Assembly (NCBI GenBank): GCA_021734505.1 | Contig: JAIPIT010000012.1 | Coordinates: 1 to 35,661 of the forward strand | Origin: Fidelibacterota bacterium | GTDB lineage: Bacteria; Fidelibacterota; Fidelibacteria; Fidelibacterales; Fidelibacteraceae | Reading direction: 5' to 3' | DNA: 35,661 bases | Shown: piece by piece, positions 26,879 to 35,661 of the stretch | Numbering within the stretch: position 1 is the stretch's first letter | How the letters are laid out: the number at the start of each line of letters is the position of its first letter | Translations under genes and position numbers: made by a program | Notes under the pieces: generated by a model | Databases searched by the model: none | Seen by the model: only the letters and a program-made list of their open reading frames with translations | What the model was told of the DNA's origin: nothing

Positions 26879-27625
26879 TCATTCCGTAGTTATTGACCGT
26901 CTTTTCTTTATCGCATCGGAGATAGCATAAGGTAAATACGCAATGACAAATAATAGCAGAGCGACCCCCACTAATGATAAAATATACCAGGGCCAGGGAC
27001 CGAGGAAGTCAATGAGCGATCCGCCCTTGGGTGCAAATTTCAGGAACATGTAATTGGCGTCGGGATGTATGTAATTAATAGGAAAAATTACGACAGCCAA
27101 ACCGGCTGTTACAGCCATTACTTTGGGAATGGAGGACCATTGAGGGCGCATTTTAAGAATAGTAACAGCGTATAAAACACCCACGATCTCAATAGTGTGT
27201 GCCGTAAAAAAAGTGAGGGCAAGGGGATGTGGAAAAATAAAACTCAAGTCAGGAGTAAGCAGCGATTGTGTAGCGCCGCACAGTGCCCAAAAGTATGCAA
27301 GATCAATTGCCCACTGTTTACGTGTAATAAGAAGAATTCCCACCATGATCATGCCGAAATTGCATAAATGTAATGGAAGACTGGTCGCCAGTGGCATACC
27401 AAGAATGAGCCGCAGTGTGGGGATCTCTAAAACGAGATGCACAAGCGCAACGATCCCGAGAATGGTACCAATCTTGTCGGCGCGTTTCTCATTAAAAGTT
27501 TTTTTGGCAAAAATCAAAAATGCGGTACTGACCACCAAAATAACGGCAAGATAGATCAGGTGATCCCGGCCGAACATCGGTATGGTATTTTCATAGCTAA
27601 GTTGAGCGAGTCGATCTCTCCACAT
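26879..27625 (-). CDS. TIGR02206 (YwaF-like) integral membrane protein
   Basis: IPMFGRDHLIYLAVILVV...LPLHLCNFGMIMVGILLITRKQWAIDLAYFWALCGATQSLLTPDL. Confidence 0.9.
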   Translation of the reverse strand: MWRDRLAQLSYENTIPMFGRDHLIYLAVILVVSTAFLIFAKKTFNEKRADKIGTILGIVALVHLVLEIPTLRLILGMPLATSLPLHLCNFGMIMVGILLITRKQWAIDLAYFWALCGATQSLLTPDLSFIFPHPLALTFFTAHTIEIVGVLYAVTILKMRPQWSSIPKVMAVTAGLAVVIFPINYIHPDANYMFLKFAPKGGSLIDFLGPWPWYILSLVGVALLLFVIAYLPYAISDAIKKRRSITTE

Positions 27626-27750
27626 GTTTCCCTCCTGTTTAGAGCGTGGGTGTTCGGGGTTAGGCGTAAGGAGGTTTACTCCTGCATCAGTACTTATGTT
27701 TTACATTGTGATCCTGTGTCTATCACAAAAGTGTCGGATCTTTTGAAAAA

Positions 27751-27776
27751 GAGACGCAGCACTGCTGCGTCTTTAC
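27751..27776. repeat. GTAGAG-type palindrome GAGACGCAGCACTGCTGCGTCTTTAC
   Basis: Self-complementary around a single central base; intergenic. Confidence 0.85.
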
Positions 27777-27790
27777 AACATTATCAACAA

Positions 27791-28813
27791 TTATAATTCC
27801 TTATAAGGATTGAACTCATATTCATGATAGAGTTTAATATCATTTATAGGTTTATTCGGAATATTGATCCCGAACGCATCGCAAATATTCTGATGCGTAA
27901 TACGATCCAATAAGATATCGGAAGCACCTTTATTTTTTAATGTGTGAAGCAATCTTGGTAATATTGGGAAACCCGGAATGCCGGAGGCATAGGGCGGGCC
28001 CAGTTTTTCACTTTTCCGGTGTGGCGCATGATCTGTTTCTATCCAGTCGATACGTTCTTCCAATAGCATTTGTAATAATTCGTCACGGGCATTTTTCGAT
28101 CGCAGGGGAGGATTCATTTTTAACAACAGTCCATTTTCCTGATCCATCATGGCATCATAGAGCAAAAGATGATGGGGAGTAACGCCACATGTGATCCGGA
28201 ATTTCACCAGCGTTCTTGCCTTTTCTAATGCTTCCACACTTTTCGGAAGGGAAATATGGCAAATATGTAAATTTCCCCTAAACCCTGCAGTGTTTGCCAA
28301 TGCGATCATCTTTTCAATGGAATTGACCTCTGCGATGGGCGGCCTGACTTGGGTATGGGTGATCGGCTTTTCGGGATCCCATAATTCAGGTTTAAAATCC
28401 GCTTCGTTTTCACAATGAATAGCAAGTACGCCTGTATACTTTTCTTCTGCTAAAGTTCTGAATACTTTGGATTGAGATACCGTATCCGGAATGCTTAGAT
28501 CACCTGTGGATTTTCCGGCAAAAAGCTTTAACCCAACAAGCTGATCGAATTCACGAGTACATGCAACGGCCTCGGCAATTTGCGCCGGTTCGGACGTAAG
28601 TCCGCAGTAAAGACCATAAAACACTGAAGAATTGGTCGACTTTGCGAGTGCAAGTCGCGCTACAATATCATCTCGTAGAAGTATGGGCGGGTTTGTATTC
28701 GGCATGTCAAAAACCCCGGCAAGCCCGATACGCTCGGCAACGGAAAGGCCGTGACGTATGGTTTCTTTATGTTGCTGTTTTCCATCCCGTAGATGGACAT
28801 GCGGATCAATCAT
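27791..28813 (-). CDS. pyrC: Dihydroorotase/amidohydrolase
   Basis: MIDPHVHLRDGKQQHKETIRHGLSVAERIGLAGVFDMPNTNPP...VGLKLFAGKSTGDL...ITCGVTPHHLLL...WIETDHAPHRKSEK. Confidence 0.88.
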   Translation of the reverse strand: MIDPHVHLRDGKQQHKETIRHGLSVAERIGLAGVFDMPNTNPPILLRDDIVARLALAKSTNSSVFYGLYCGLTSEPAQIAEAVACTREFDQLVGLKLFAGKSTGDLSIPDTVSQSKVFRTLAEEKYTGVLAIHCENEADFKPELWDPEKPITHTQVRPPIAEVNSIEKMIALANTAGFRGNLHICHISLPKSVEALEKARTLVKFRITCGVTPHHLLLYDAMMDQENGLLLKMNPPLRSKNARDELLQMLLEERIDWIETDHAPHRKSEKLGPPYASGIPGFPILPRLLHTLKNKGASDILLDRITHQNICDAFGINIPNKPINDIKLYHEYEFNPYKEL

Positions 28814-28876
28814 AATGGTAACTTGTGACTAGTAACTAGTGACTAGTATTTGATTTTAAATGCTCAGAGCAGGGGC

Positions 28877-29959
28877 TCATTTCTTTATTTCCACGGTCCA
28901 GCCGAAGCGATCTTCGATCTTGCCGTATTGAATGCCCAATAGTTCGTCATAAATTATTTTTGCGTATGGTCCTACAGTATCATTATTGATGATAATATCT
29001 TCACCGTCATCGTAGCCAATTCGGCCGACCGGAGCGATCGTAGCCGCCGTTCCGGTACCGAAACAATCTTGTAAAGTGCCATTTTTAGAAGCAGTGATGA
29101 TCTCCTCAAGAGAAATACGACGTTCTTCAACTTTCCAACCGAGATCCCGGGCAATATGTAAAACACTTTCACGGGTAATCCCCGCAAGAATGGTACCCTG
29201 ATCCAAGGTCGGAGTAATAAGCGTATCATTGATCACGAACATCATGTTCATGGTTCCGACCTCATCCACATATTTGTGTTCAAGATAATCCAGCCACATG
29301 ATCTGCTTGTAGCCTTTTTCCTGAGCTTTTTTAGCAGCGTATAAAGATTGTGCATAATTTGCAGCGGCTTTTACATGACCTGTACCACCTAAGGCAGCAC
29401 GTGTAAATTGTTTTGTAGCGTAAATACTTAAAGTTTGAAGATTTTTACCATAATAAGCATCAACCGGTGTCATGATCACCATATAACAATAGGTATCACT
29501 GATCTTTACACCCAATGCCGGGTCCATAGCAAAAATAAAAGGACGGATATATAAAGATGAACCCATATGCCCCGGTGTGAAGTCTTGATCCATCGTGACT
29601 AATTCGATCAATTCTTTCAGGGTTTTTTCCTCATCCGGCATTTCCGGGATAGCCATGCGTTCAGCGGAGCGGTTCAAGCGGGCAATATTTTTTTCCGGAC
29701 GGAATAAACGTACGATCCCATCAACTCCCCGGAAAGCTTTCATGCCCTCAAAGATACTTTGTCCGTAATGAAGAGTAATGTTGGCGGGCGAGATGAGGAA
29801 GTCCTCATAGGGAACGATCGCGGAATCACCCCAGGCCTTGTCCTTATAAGTTTTAACTAACATATGATCAGTGTAATGCTTTCCGAATTTCAAGTCGGTA
29901 AAATCAATTTGAGATAGTTTACTGATAGGTCGCTTTGTTACTTTCATTTTCTGCCTCAT
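28877..29959 (-). CDS. ilvE: Branched-chain amino acid aminotransferase
   Basis: LHYGQSIFEGMKAFRGVDGIVRLFRPEKNIARLNRSAERM...YMVIMTPVDAYYG...VKAAANYAQSLYAAKKAQEKGYKQIMWLD...EVGTMNMMFVI. Confidence 0.96.
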   Translation of the reverse strand: MRQKMKVTKRPISKLSQIDFTDLKFGKHYTDHMLVKTYKDKAWGDSAIVPYEDFLISPANITLHYGQSIFEGMKAFRGVDGIVRLFRPEKNIARLNRSAERMAIPEMPDEEKTLKELIELVTMDQDFTPGHMGSSLYIRPFIFAMDPALGVKISDTYCYMVIMTPVDAYYGKNLQTLSIYATKQFTRAALGGTGHVKAAANYAQSLYAAKKAQEKGYKQIMWLDYLEHKYVDEVGTMNMMFVINDTLITPTLDQGTILAGITRESVLHIARDLGWKVEERRISLEEIITASKNGTLQDCFGTGTAATIAPVGRIGYDDGEDIIINNDTVGPYAKIIYDELLGIQYGKIEDRFGWTVEIKK

Positions 29960-30582
29960 TTATTTAGAAAATTGTAAATTCGCTGGTAAATATCTTCACA
30001 GTAACAGGTATCAGTGTGAAAATCTTTACCATCGGTTTTAATGACCAGTACGGGAATTTCTTTACTTACAAGAAGCTCATTGATCCAACGATCATAATAG
30101 ATATTTAAAAGATGCAGGTATTCAAGATCAATACTCTGTTCATAATCGCGTCCACGTTTCTTTATACGGGAGATAAGCGAATCGGTTGAGGCTTGAAGAT
30201 AGACGATCAGATCCGGAGGACGCAAATAGGATGTCATTTCGCCGAATAGTTCCTGATAGTTTTCCCAGTCCCGGTCGTCCATATTTTTCATATCATGAAT
30301 ACTGCGCGCAAAGATCTTGGCATCTTCATAAATGGTACGATCCTGAACGATCGTATTGCTTAATTGCTGGATCTGTTTTTGTACCTGAAATCGTTTGGAA
30401 AGAAAATAGATCTGCAGGTTAAAACTCCAGCGCAACATGTTTCCGTAGAAATCTTTGAGGTAAGGATTATCCAGCACAACTTCATAATGTGGATCCCAGC
30501 CAAAACGGTCACAAAGCATGTTTGTGAACGTAGTTTTCCCCACGCCGATATTTCCGGCAATTCCGATAAAATGGTGTTTCAT
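29956..30582 (-). CDS. Deoxynucleoside kinase (dGK/dCK family)
   Basis: MKHHFIGIAGNIGVGKTTFTNMLCDRFGW...TIVQDRTIYEDAKIFARSIH...RPPDLIVYLQASTDSLISRIKKRGRDYE. The track ORF extends to 30594. Confidence 0.95.
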   Translation of the reverse strand: MKHHFIGIAGNIGVGKTTFTNMLCDRFGWDPHYEVVLDNPYLKDFYGNMLRWSFNLQIYFLSKRFQVQKQIQQLSNTIVQDRTIYEDAKIFARSIHDMKNMDDRDWENYQELFGEMTSYLRPPDLIVYLQASTDSLISRIKKRGRDYEQSIDLEYLHLLNIYYDRWINELLVSKEIPVLVIKTDGKDFHTDTCYCEDIYQRIYNFLNK

Positions 30583-30812
30583 AAAGTTTATCAATCTTCC
30601 GAAATGAATGTAGTAAAATTTAATATCTTTTGCAAGATGTGAGACGTAAAACCTTTGGTATAAATCGCGAGACCCTAAAAGAAAGTGATAGAGCGATTCA
30701 GGGACGTTTCAAGATATCGACCGAAAAATGTGATACACATCATATCTGTGAGCATCAATTAAAATATCATCAAAATATTCCATATATTTTATATATGAAA
30801 AGGAGTCGGGTG

Positions 30813-31667
30813 ATGAAAAATGAAATAATTTTGTATCAATCGAATGAACTTCCTTCACGTATTGAAGTGAGGGTCGAAGATGAAACTGTTTGGTTAAATC
30901 GGCATCAAATAGCTACACTTTTTGGTAGAGATGTAAAAACTATTGGAAAACATATTAATAATGTTTTTACAGAAGGTGAATTAGCAAAGGAAGTGGTTGT
31001 CGCAAATTTTGCGACAACCACAGAACACGGTGCCATAAAAGGAAAAACTCAAACTTATAATGTTGAACATTATAACTTAGATGTCATTATTTCAGTTGGT
31101 TATCGAGTAAAATCTAAACAAGGCACGCAATTTAGAATTTGGGCAAATAAGGTACTTAAAGATTATTTGCTTAAAGGATATTCCTTGAATAATAGAATGA
31201 ATCGTATTGAAGATAACATACAGGTCTTATCTGAAAGAGTAGATGAAATAGATTTGCAGATAAATACCATTTTACCACCTCGCCAAGGTATATTCTTTAA
31301 CGGGCAGATCTTTGACGCATATAACTTTGTTTCCGATTTGATAAGGAAAGCAGAGCGCTCGTTGATTCTGATCGATAATTATATTGATGATAGCGTTATA
31401 ACGCATTTCACAAAGAGAAAAGATGATGTAGAATTATATATTTACACAAAACATATTTCCAAACAACTTAAGCTGGATATTGAGAAACATAACTTGCAAT
31501 ATCCACCCGTAAAAATCTCGAAGTTCGATAAAGCGCATGATCGTTTTTTGATCATTGATAAAAAAGAGATCTATCATTTTGGGGCCAGTTTAAAAGATCT
31601 CGGTAAAAAATGGTTTGCCTTCTCAAAACTGCATTTTGATACGAGTATTATTCTCAAAGAAATATAA
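30813..31667 (+). CDS. RhuM-family protein with a C-terminal PLD-like domain
   Basis: RIEVRVEDETVWLNRHQIATLFGRDVKTIGKHINNVFTEGEL...YNLDVIISVGYRVKSKQGTQFRIWANKVLKDYLLKGYSLN; C-terminal SLILIDNYIDDSV...HDRFLIIDKKEIYHFGASLKDLGKKWFAFSKL. Start MKNEIILYQ at 30813 after AGGAG. Confidence 0.88.
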   Translation: MKNEIILYQSNELPSRIEVRVEDETVWLNRHQIATLFGRDVKTIGKHINNVFTEGELAKEVVVANFATTTEHGAIKGKTQTYNVEHYNLDVIISVGYRVKSKQGTQFRIWANKVLKDYLLKGYSLNNRMNRIEDNIQVLSERVDEIDLQINTILPPRQGIFFNGQIFDAYNFVSDLIRKAERSLILIDNYIDDSVITHFTKRKDDVELYIYTKHISKQLKLDIEKHNLQYPPVKISKFDKAHDRFLIIDKKEIYHFGASLKDLGKKWFAFSKLHFDTSIILKEI

Positions 31668-31741
31668 TAATTGCCGTTTCACGCCTGCCGGCCGAAACCG
31701 CTACTGTGGTGAAGGCTGTTCTTATGATTCACGGAATAAAA

Positions 31742-31765
31742 AACCGCCGGATTACTCCGGCGGTT
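31742..31765. terminator. GC-rich hairpin between convergent genes
   Basis: AACCGCCGG-ATTACT-CCGGCGGTT. Confidence 0.75.
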
Positions 31766-31797
31766 CTTGGATTCAGGATTTTTTAAATCTTCTCTTT

Positions 31798-33225
31798 TTA
31801 TTTCAACTGTTTCTTGAACTTAAATGCTCCGGTCAATCTCCAAATAACAAAAAGGATAAGCGTATAGGCAAACAATATGCCTAATGCCACCCACCAGCCT
31901 TTTAGGATGTTATCCGCAAAGAACATCGTTGGAATATTCATCATGAACAGCATGGGGAAGGCCAAACCGATGGTAATGGCCGAACCCAGGATCGAGTCTT
32001 CTGCGATCTTTGTTTTGAAATGCGGGTCCATCACGCGGATCAGGGTCAACGAAGAGTTGATCGTTCCGGTCATTTCCCCAAAGACCGATACGAAACGTTC
32101 GAAGGGGTAATCGCTGTAAGCGCGATAAGATACCCAGTATAAAACACCCACTGTGCCGAGTCCGCCAAGAACGGAAATGAGCAAGATCGATAACCAGTAA
32201 TGCTGCAGGATCGGAATGGAGATAGCCGCAATGGCCGCTACGACCAGATAATCGATCGCGACACCGTTAATGCGCATCATTAATCCTTCGTCAAGCATGT
32301 AGCTTTTCCCGATCTTATCCAAAAATGACCGTGTGCCAAGTGACAAGAGAATACCAATAATAAAATGGAATGACCATAAGGTATTGGCAAGATCAGGAGG
32401 CAGAAGTCCAGCTAAAAGCCGTGTGACCCAGTAGGTTGCCAGATAGACCAATCCGATCACGGCAAGCTGGAAAGACATGGAATCGATGGCCTCATGTGCC
32501 ATGGTTAGTTTTCCTGCACTTCTTTTGTCCTCATGCTCAAGATGAATGATCCCGGTCCGTACATCATGTGAGACCTCATCCAGACTCTTAATAGTAGACA
32601 TTTTATTTTTTTTGATGCCCATCCGGATCAATCCGATCCCGCCAAAGAAGGCAAACAGATAACCGATGGCTGCAAAGGTCAAACCGACCTGTCCGCCGCC
32701 CATAAAACCGTATTGTTCCCATCCGTGTCCGATGGAATAAGCGAGTCCGGGCCCCATCCCGAATCCCATGGTCAGCAGAACGCCGATACCGGGGAAGAGA
32801 TCGGGTTTGATCGTATAGATCAAAGCAAACGCGATCAGTAATCCTATAGTGGCCTGGGTCATATAACTTAATATACATGCCATGGCCTTGCTATACGGGT
32901 CCTTGCCGGACTTTTGTTTTTCTTTTCTTAGTCCCATGGTAATGAACGTCAATGCCAGCAAGTGATAGACATAGATGCCCAGACGACCGGTATCAAGTGG
33001 AATAACCGCCATTCCGGGTAATCCGACAGCACGCCAAATTGCTCCCAGGATCTGAGGTCCAAAGATCAAAGCGGCAAAGCCGGCAAGGATGTTATTGGGG
33101 ATAAGAAATTTTCTAAAAAAGGGAACGTAACGTCGCAGTATTGTTCCCAAAACAAGAAATAGACTCAGATAGGTAAAATCGAGTATAACTTCTTTTAAAT
33201 CGAGGGCAAAATTCCAAGGTGTCAT
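31798..33225 (-). CDS. Sodium/glutamate symporter-like (GltS-family) transporter
   Basis: YLSLFLVLGTILRRYVPFFRKFLIPNNILAGFAALIFGPQIL...LLTMGFGMGPGLAYSIGHGWEQYGFMGGGQVGLTFAAIGYLFAFFGGI; start at 33225 after AGGAGG (track start 33300). Confidence 0.82.
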   Translation of the reverse strand: MTPWNFALDLKEVILDFTYLSLFLVLGTILRRYVPFFRKFLIPNNILAGFAALIFGPQILGAIWRAVGLPGMAVIPLDTGRLGIYVYHLLALTFITMGLRKEKQKSGKDPYSKAMACILSYMTQATIGLLIAFALIYTIKPDLFPGIGVLLTMGFGMGPGLAYSIGHGWEQYGFMGGGQVGLTFAAIGYLFAFFGGIGLIRMGIKKNKMSTIKSLDEVSHDVRTGIIHLEHEDKRSAGKLTMAHEAIDSMSFQLAVIGLVYLATYWVTRLLAGLLPPDLANTLWSFHFIIGILLSLGTRSFLDKIGKSYMLDEGLMMRINGVAIDYLVVAAIAAISIPILQHYWLSILLISVLGGLGTVGVLYWVSYRAYSDYPFERFVSVFGEMTGTINSSLTLIRVMDPHFKTKIAEDSILGSAITIGLAFPMLFMMNIPTMFFADNILKGWWVALGILFAYTLILFVIWRLTGAFKFKKQLK

Positions 33226-33376
33226 AACTTCCTCCTGTGATTTATGACCGTAATTATTTCTGTGCATTAAAATATAGTGTTCTTGGAATATGAAAAACAA
33301 GAGCTTTGTGGAGTAAGGGGGTTAAGGTGTTGGAGTTGGGGTTAAGTATTGGAGTGAAGGATATCCAATATGAATG

Positions 33377-33499
33377 AATAGCCCCGTGCTTTAGCACGGG
33401 GGTTATTGAAACTAATTAATTGGGTTTTAACCCCAGATGGTTCAGGTTGGATTAAAATCCGGTTTTTGGGAAATCACAACCACGGCATAAATGCCGTGG
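33377..33499. repeat. Cluster of four short palindromes
   Basis: CCCCGTGCTTTAGCACGGGG, GGGTTTTAACCCC, GGATTAAAATCC, CCACGGCATAAATGCCGTGG. Confidence 0.85.
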
Positions 33500-33633
33500 A
33501 TATTTTTTTTATTACCCCAATAACTCCAATACACTCAAATTCTCCACCCCGAATTCCGAACCCCGACACTAATCAAAAATGCCTTTTAAACCCAACCCAA
33601 AAACCCTAAATTCAAAGCAATACAGGAGGAAAC

Positions 33634-34470
33634 ATGAGCAATAAGAACAATCAGTACAATACTCCCTGGCGAAAATCCGCCACCGCAATTTATAAAAAAG
33701 CCGTTGACGGACGGATCTACGGTACTTTCGAGGTCGAAATGGACCCGGTGTTGGATTATATTAAAAAAAATAAAGAACAAGGCACGCGCATTACGATCAC
33801 ACAGATCGCCATGGCAGCCATAGGACGTGCCATTGCGCTTGATATCCCGGATGTAAATGTTTATATAAAACGGGGAAATATCATTCCACGTGATAATGTG
33901 GGAATTTATACGGCCGTGATGAAAAGCGAAAGCAGTGAAATGGGCGGTTTTGTACTTCGTCATGTTGAGGACAAGAGTATTTTTGATATTACCAAAGAAA
34001 TGGATACAAGGGTCGCTAAGTCAAAAAAGGCCGATCACGAAGAAGGTGCCGCTCAATCAAAGAATATTCTCGCTTCCATGGGATGGCCTTTGCGTAATAT
34101 CGTATTTAATTTTGTGCGCTGGTGGCATATCAAGCTCGGAAAAGAAATGAAAGTATTCAATATTTTTAATGACAGTTTTGGTTCTGCCATGGTAACAAAT
34201 ATCGGTCATCATGATCTGCAATTCGGTTTTCCGGCATTGCTGCCGATCGCCAATGTTCCGCTGATCGTGGCTTTAGGTAAGATCGAGGAGAAACCGGTCG
34301 TCAGGAATGGGGAGATCGTCATACGCAAAATGATGCCGGCAACGGCAACCCTGGATCATCGTATCTTTGACGGATCGCAAGGCGGTATCATGGCAACGGC
34401 CGTTCGAAAATATCTTCTTGATCCGGCATGTTTGGAAATTCCGGCTTCGGAAGTTCTAAAGAATGGATAA
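33634..34470 (+). CDS. 2-oxoacid dehydrogenase E2-like acyltransferase catalytic domain protein
   Basis: ITITQIAMAAIGRAIALDIPDVNVYI...SFGSAMVTNIGHHDLQFGFPALLPIANVPLIVALGKIEEKPVVRNGEIVIRKMMPATATLDHRIFDGSQGG; no lipoyl domain. Confidence 0.88.
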   Translation: MSNKNNQYNTPWRKSATAIYKKAVDGRIYGTFEVEMDPVLDYIKKNKEQGTRITITQIAMAAIGRAIALDIPDVNVYIKRGNIIPRDNVGIYTAVMKSESSEMGGFVLRHVEDKSIFDITKEMDTRVAKSKKADHEEGAAQSKNILASMGWPLRNIVFNFVRWWHIKLGKEMKVFNIFNDSFGSAMVTNIGHHDLQFGFPALLPIANVPLIVALGKIEEKPVVRNGEIVIRKMMPATATLDHRIFDGSQGGIMATAVRKYLLDPACLEIPASEVLKNG

Positions 34471-34530
34471 TTGACAGGCCTCCGCTGAAGCTACGGCCTG
34501 CAGGCAATATAATTAATAATGGATAATTGT

Positions 34531-34554
34531 AGAGACGCAGCATGCTGCGTCTCT
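34531..34554. terminator. Palindrome/terminator AGAGACGCAGCATGCTGCGTCTCT followed by a T run
   Basis: Perfect 24-bp palindrome followed by TTTTTTTT; member of the GTAGAG-type family. Confidence 0.88.
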
Positions 34555-34578
34555 TTTTTTTATTAAGAAAATTATTTT

Positions 34579-34959
34579 TTATGCTTTCTTCTCAAAAAAT
34601 TTCGGGAAAATATTCAATAACAGCAGGGCCAATCCGATTCCAATGCAATTGACTAACCAGTCGGCTAGATCAGAAGATCTACCGGGCGAAAACCCCTGCA
34701 AGATCTCTGAAACACCCGCGTGAGTGAGGGAAATGATCAAGGTCCAACGTCGGTTAAACCATATTTGGAAATGTCCTTCCCGGAAAGAAAAGATCAGTCC
34801 GAGCGCCAAAAGAAAATAGGTGCCAAAATGCCAAATTTTATCGACAGAAAAAACTTTGTGCACGGGAAGTGAATCACTGGGCAATAAAAGAATGGTCATC
34901 AAAAATACCGCATAGATGGCAGTGATCACGAAGTAGATCAAAGAACGTCTGTCACTCAT
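34579..34959 (-). CDS. VanZ family protein
   Basis: LLPSDSLPVHKVFSVDKIWHFGTYFLLALGLIFSF...SEILQGFSPGRSSDLADWLVNCIGIGLALLLL. Confidence 0.92.
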   Translation of the reverse strand: MSDRRSLIYFVITAIYAVFLMTILLLPSDSLPVHKVFSVDKIWHFGTYFLLALGLIFSFREGHFQIWFNRRWTLIISLTHAGVSEILQGFSPGRSSDLADWLVNCIGIGLALLLLNIFPKFFEKKA

Positions 34960-35660
34960 TTAAGAACCTCATCATTTTTAAGGAGTAAAGGAATATTTTC
35001 AAGAATATCTGAAGCGATCATTGATCTGTTCCCCAATTTTTCGGCCGCTGCTTGACCGGCAGTACCATGATAATAAACTGCGATCAGAACTGCATCTTCC
35101 GGTTTGTGACCTTGAGCAATGAATGATGCGATCAAGCCGGCAAGCAGATCACCGCTTCCGGCGGTGGCCATGCCGGGTGCGCCGGTTGCGTGGATGAACA
35201 CGCGACCGGAAGGCAGTGCTGTCAGACTGGTGCTGCCTTTGAGGTGCACGATCGTATTCGTATCAAGCGCAAGCTCAAGCGCGCGCTCAATGGGTGCATC
35301 AAGCACATCCTCCGTCCTGATATTCATTAAACGCGCAAACTCGCCCGTATGCGGGGTAATGATCAATTCGGTATTTTTGGTTTTCAACACTTCCTTAGTC
35401 AGATGATACAGCGCGTCGGCATCCATTACGAGCGGAATGTCTGCTTTGCTTAAGAGCGCGCGCACCAGTTCACCCGTCGCGGGCTCGCGTCCCATACCGG
35501 GACCGACGATCATGGCACGACCCTTCTCCTGAAGCGCCAGGATCTTTGGCAGGTCACCCATGGTTAAAATATTATTATCTTGTCCTGTCGTGACAATAGC
35601 TTCTATCATTTGCTTCAGGAGAAGAGGCTTAACCGCTTCCGGTACAAAAGCATGCAGCAT
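34956..35660 (-). CDS. nnrD: ADP/ATP-dependent NAD(P)H-hydrate dehydratase domain, 5' end beyond the window
   Basis: AMIVGPGMGREPATGELVRALL...LVMDADALYHL...LIITPHTGEFARLM...VHLKGSTSLTALPSGRVFIHATGAPGMATAGSGDLLAGLIASFIAQG. Confidence 0.93.
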   Translation of the reverse strand: MLHAFVPEAVKPLLLKQMIEAIVTTGQDNNILTMGDLPKILALQEKGRAMIVGPGMGREPATGELVRALLSKADIPLVMDADALYHLTKEVLKTKNTELIITPHTGEFARLMNIRTEDVLDAPIERALELALDTNTIVHLKGSTSLTALPSGRVFIHATGAPGMATAGSGDLLAGLIASFIAQGHKPEDAVLIAVYYHGTAGQAAAEKLGNRSMIASDILENIPLLLKNDEVLK

Positions 35661-35661
35661 G

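Noticed and set aside
28812-28848. GACTAGTAACTAGTGACTAGTA run upstream of the dihydroorotase gene
   Set aside because: Short slippage-type repeat with no further copies of the same arrangement seen; likely neutral.
30630-30812. N-terminal extension of the rhuM ORF
   Set aside because: Homology to RhuM begins at MKNEIILYQ with an AGGAG ribosome-binding site; the upstream extension looks non-coding.

Overview
This 35.7 kb window looks like ordinary chromosomal sequence from an AT-leaning Gram-negative-type bacterium. I did not attempt a firm taxonomic placement. I see about 30 confident CDSs and no rRNA, tRNA, CRISPR array or transposase. Recognisable genes include: DUF2804 (cut by the left edge); an EFR1-type flavodoxin/ferredoxin; a TspO-like protein; an ECF sigma factor with a small membrane partner; a DUF454/YbaN protein; mtaB; a 3D-domain protein; an aconitase-fold protein with no cluster ligands; a TIM-barrel lipoprotein; an AmpG-like MFS transporter plus SpoIID/LytB; DUF456; an NlpC/P60-like protein; a Phd/VapC toxin-antitoxin pair; hflK and hflC; a 1931-aa single-chain AddA-AddB-like helicase-nuclease; a TIGR02206/YwaF protein; a dihydroorotase; ilvE; a deoxynucleoside kinase; a RhuM-family protein; a GltS-like transporter; a stand-alone E2 acyltransferase domain; VanZ; and the 3' part of nnrD (cut by the right edge). 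The best leads are: (1) three tandem minus-strand units at 14.59-16.08 kb that share a promoter-like block, a CCTTCTTCCC tail and a terminator hairpin, two of which contain no gene; (2) the AddA-AddB fusion; (3) the pseudo-aconitase inside a tightly overlapping four-gene operon, with a possible leaderless first gene and a non-canonical mtaB start; (4) a dispersed family of near-perfect 24-34 bp palindromes whose arms differ from copy to copy but stay self-complementary. All calls come from reading the sequence and recalling families; no searches were run.
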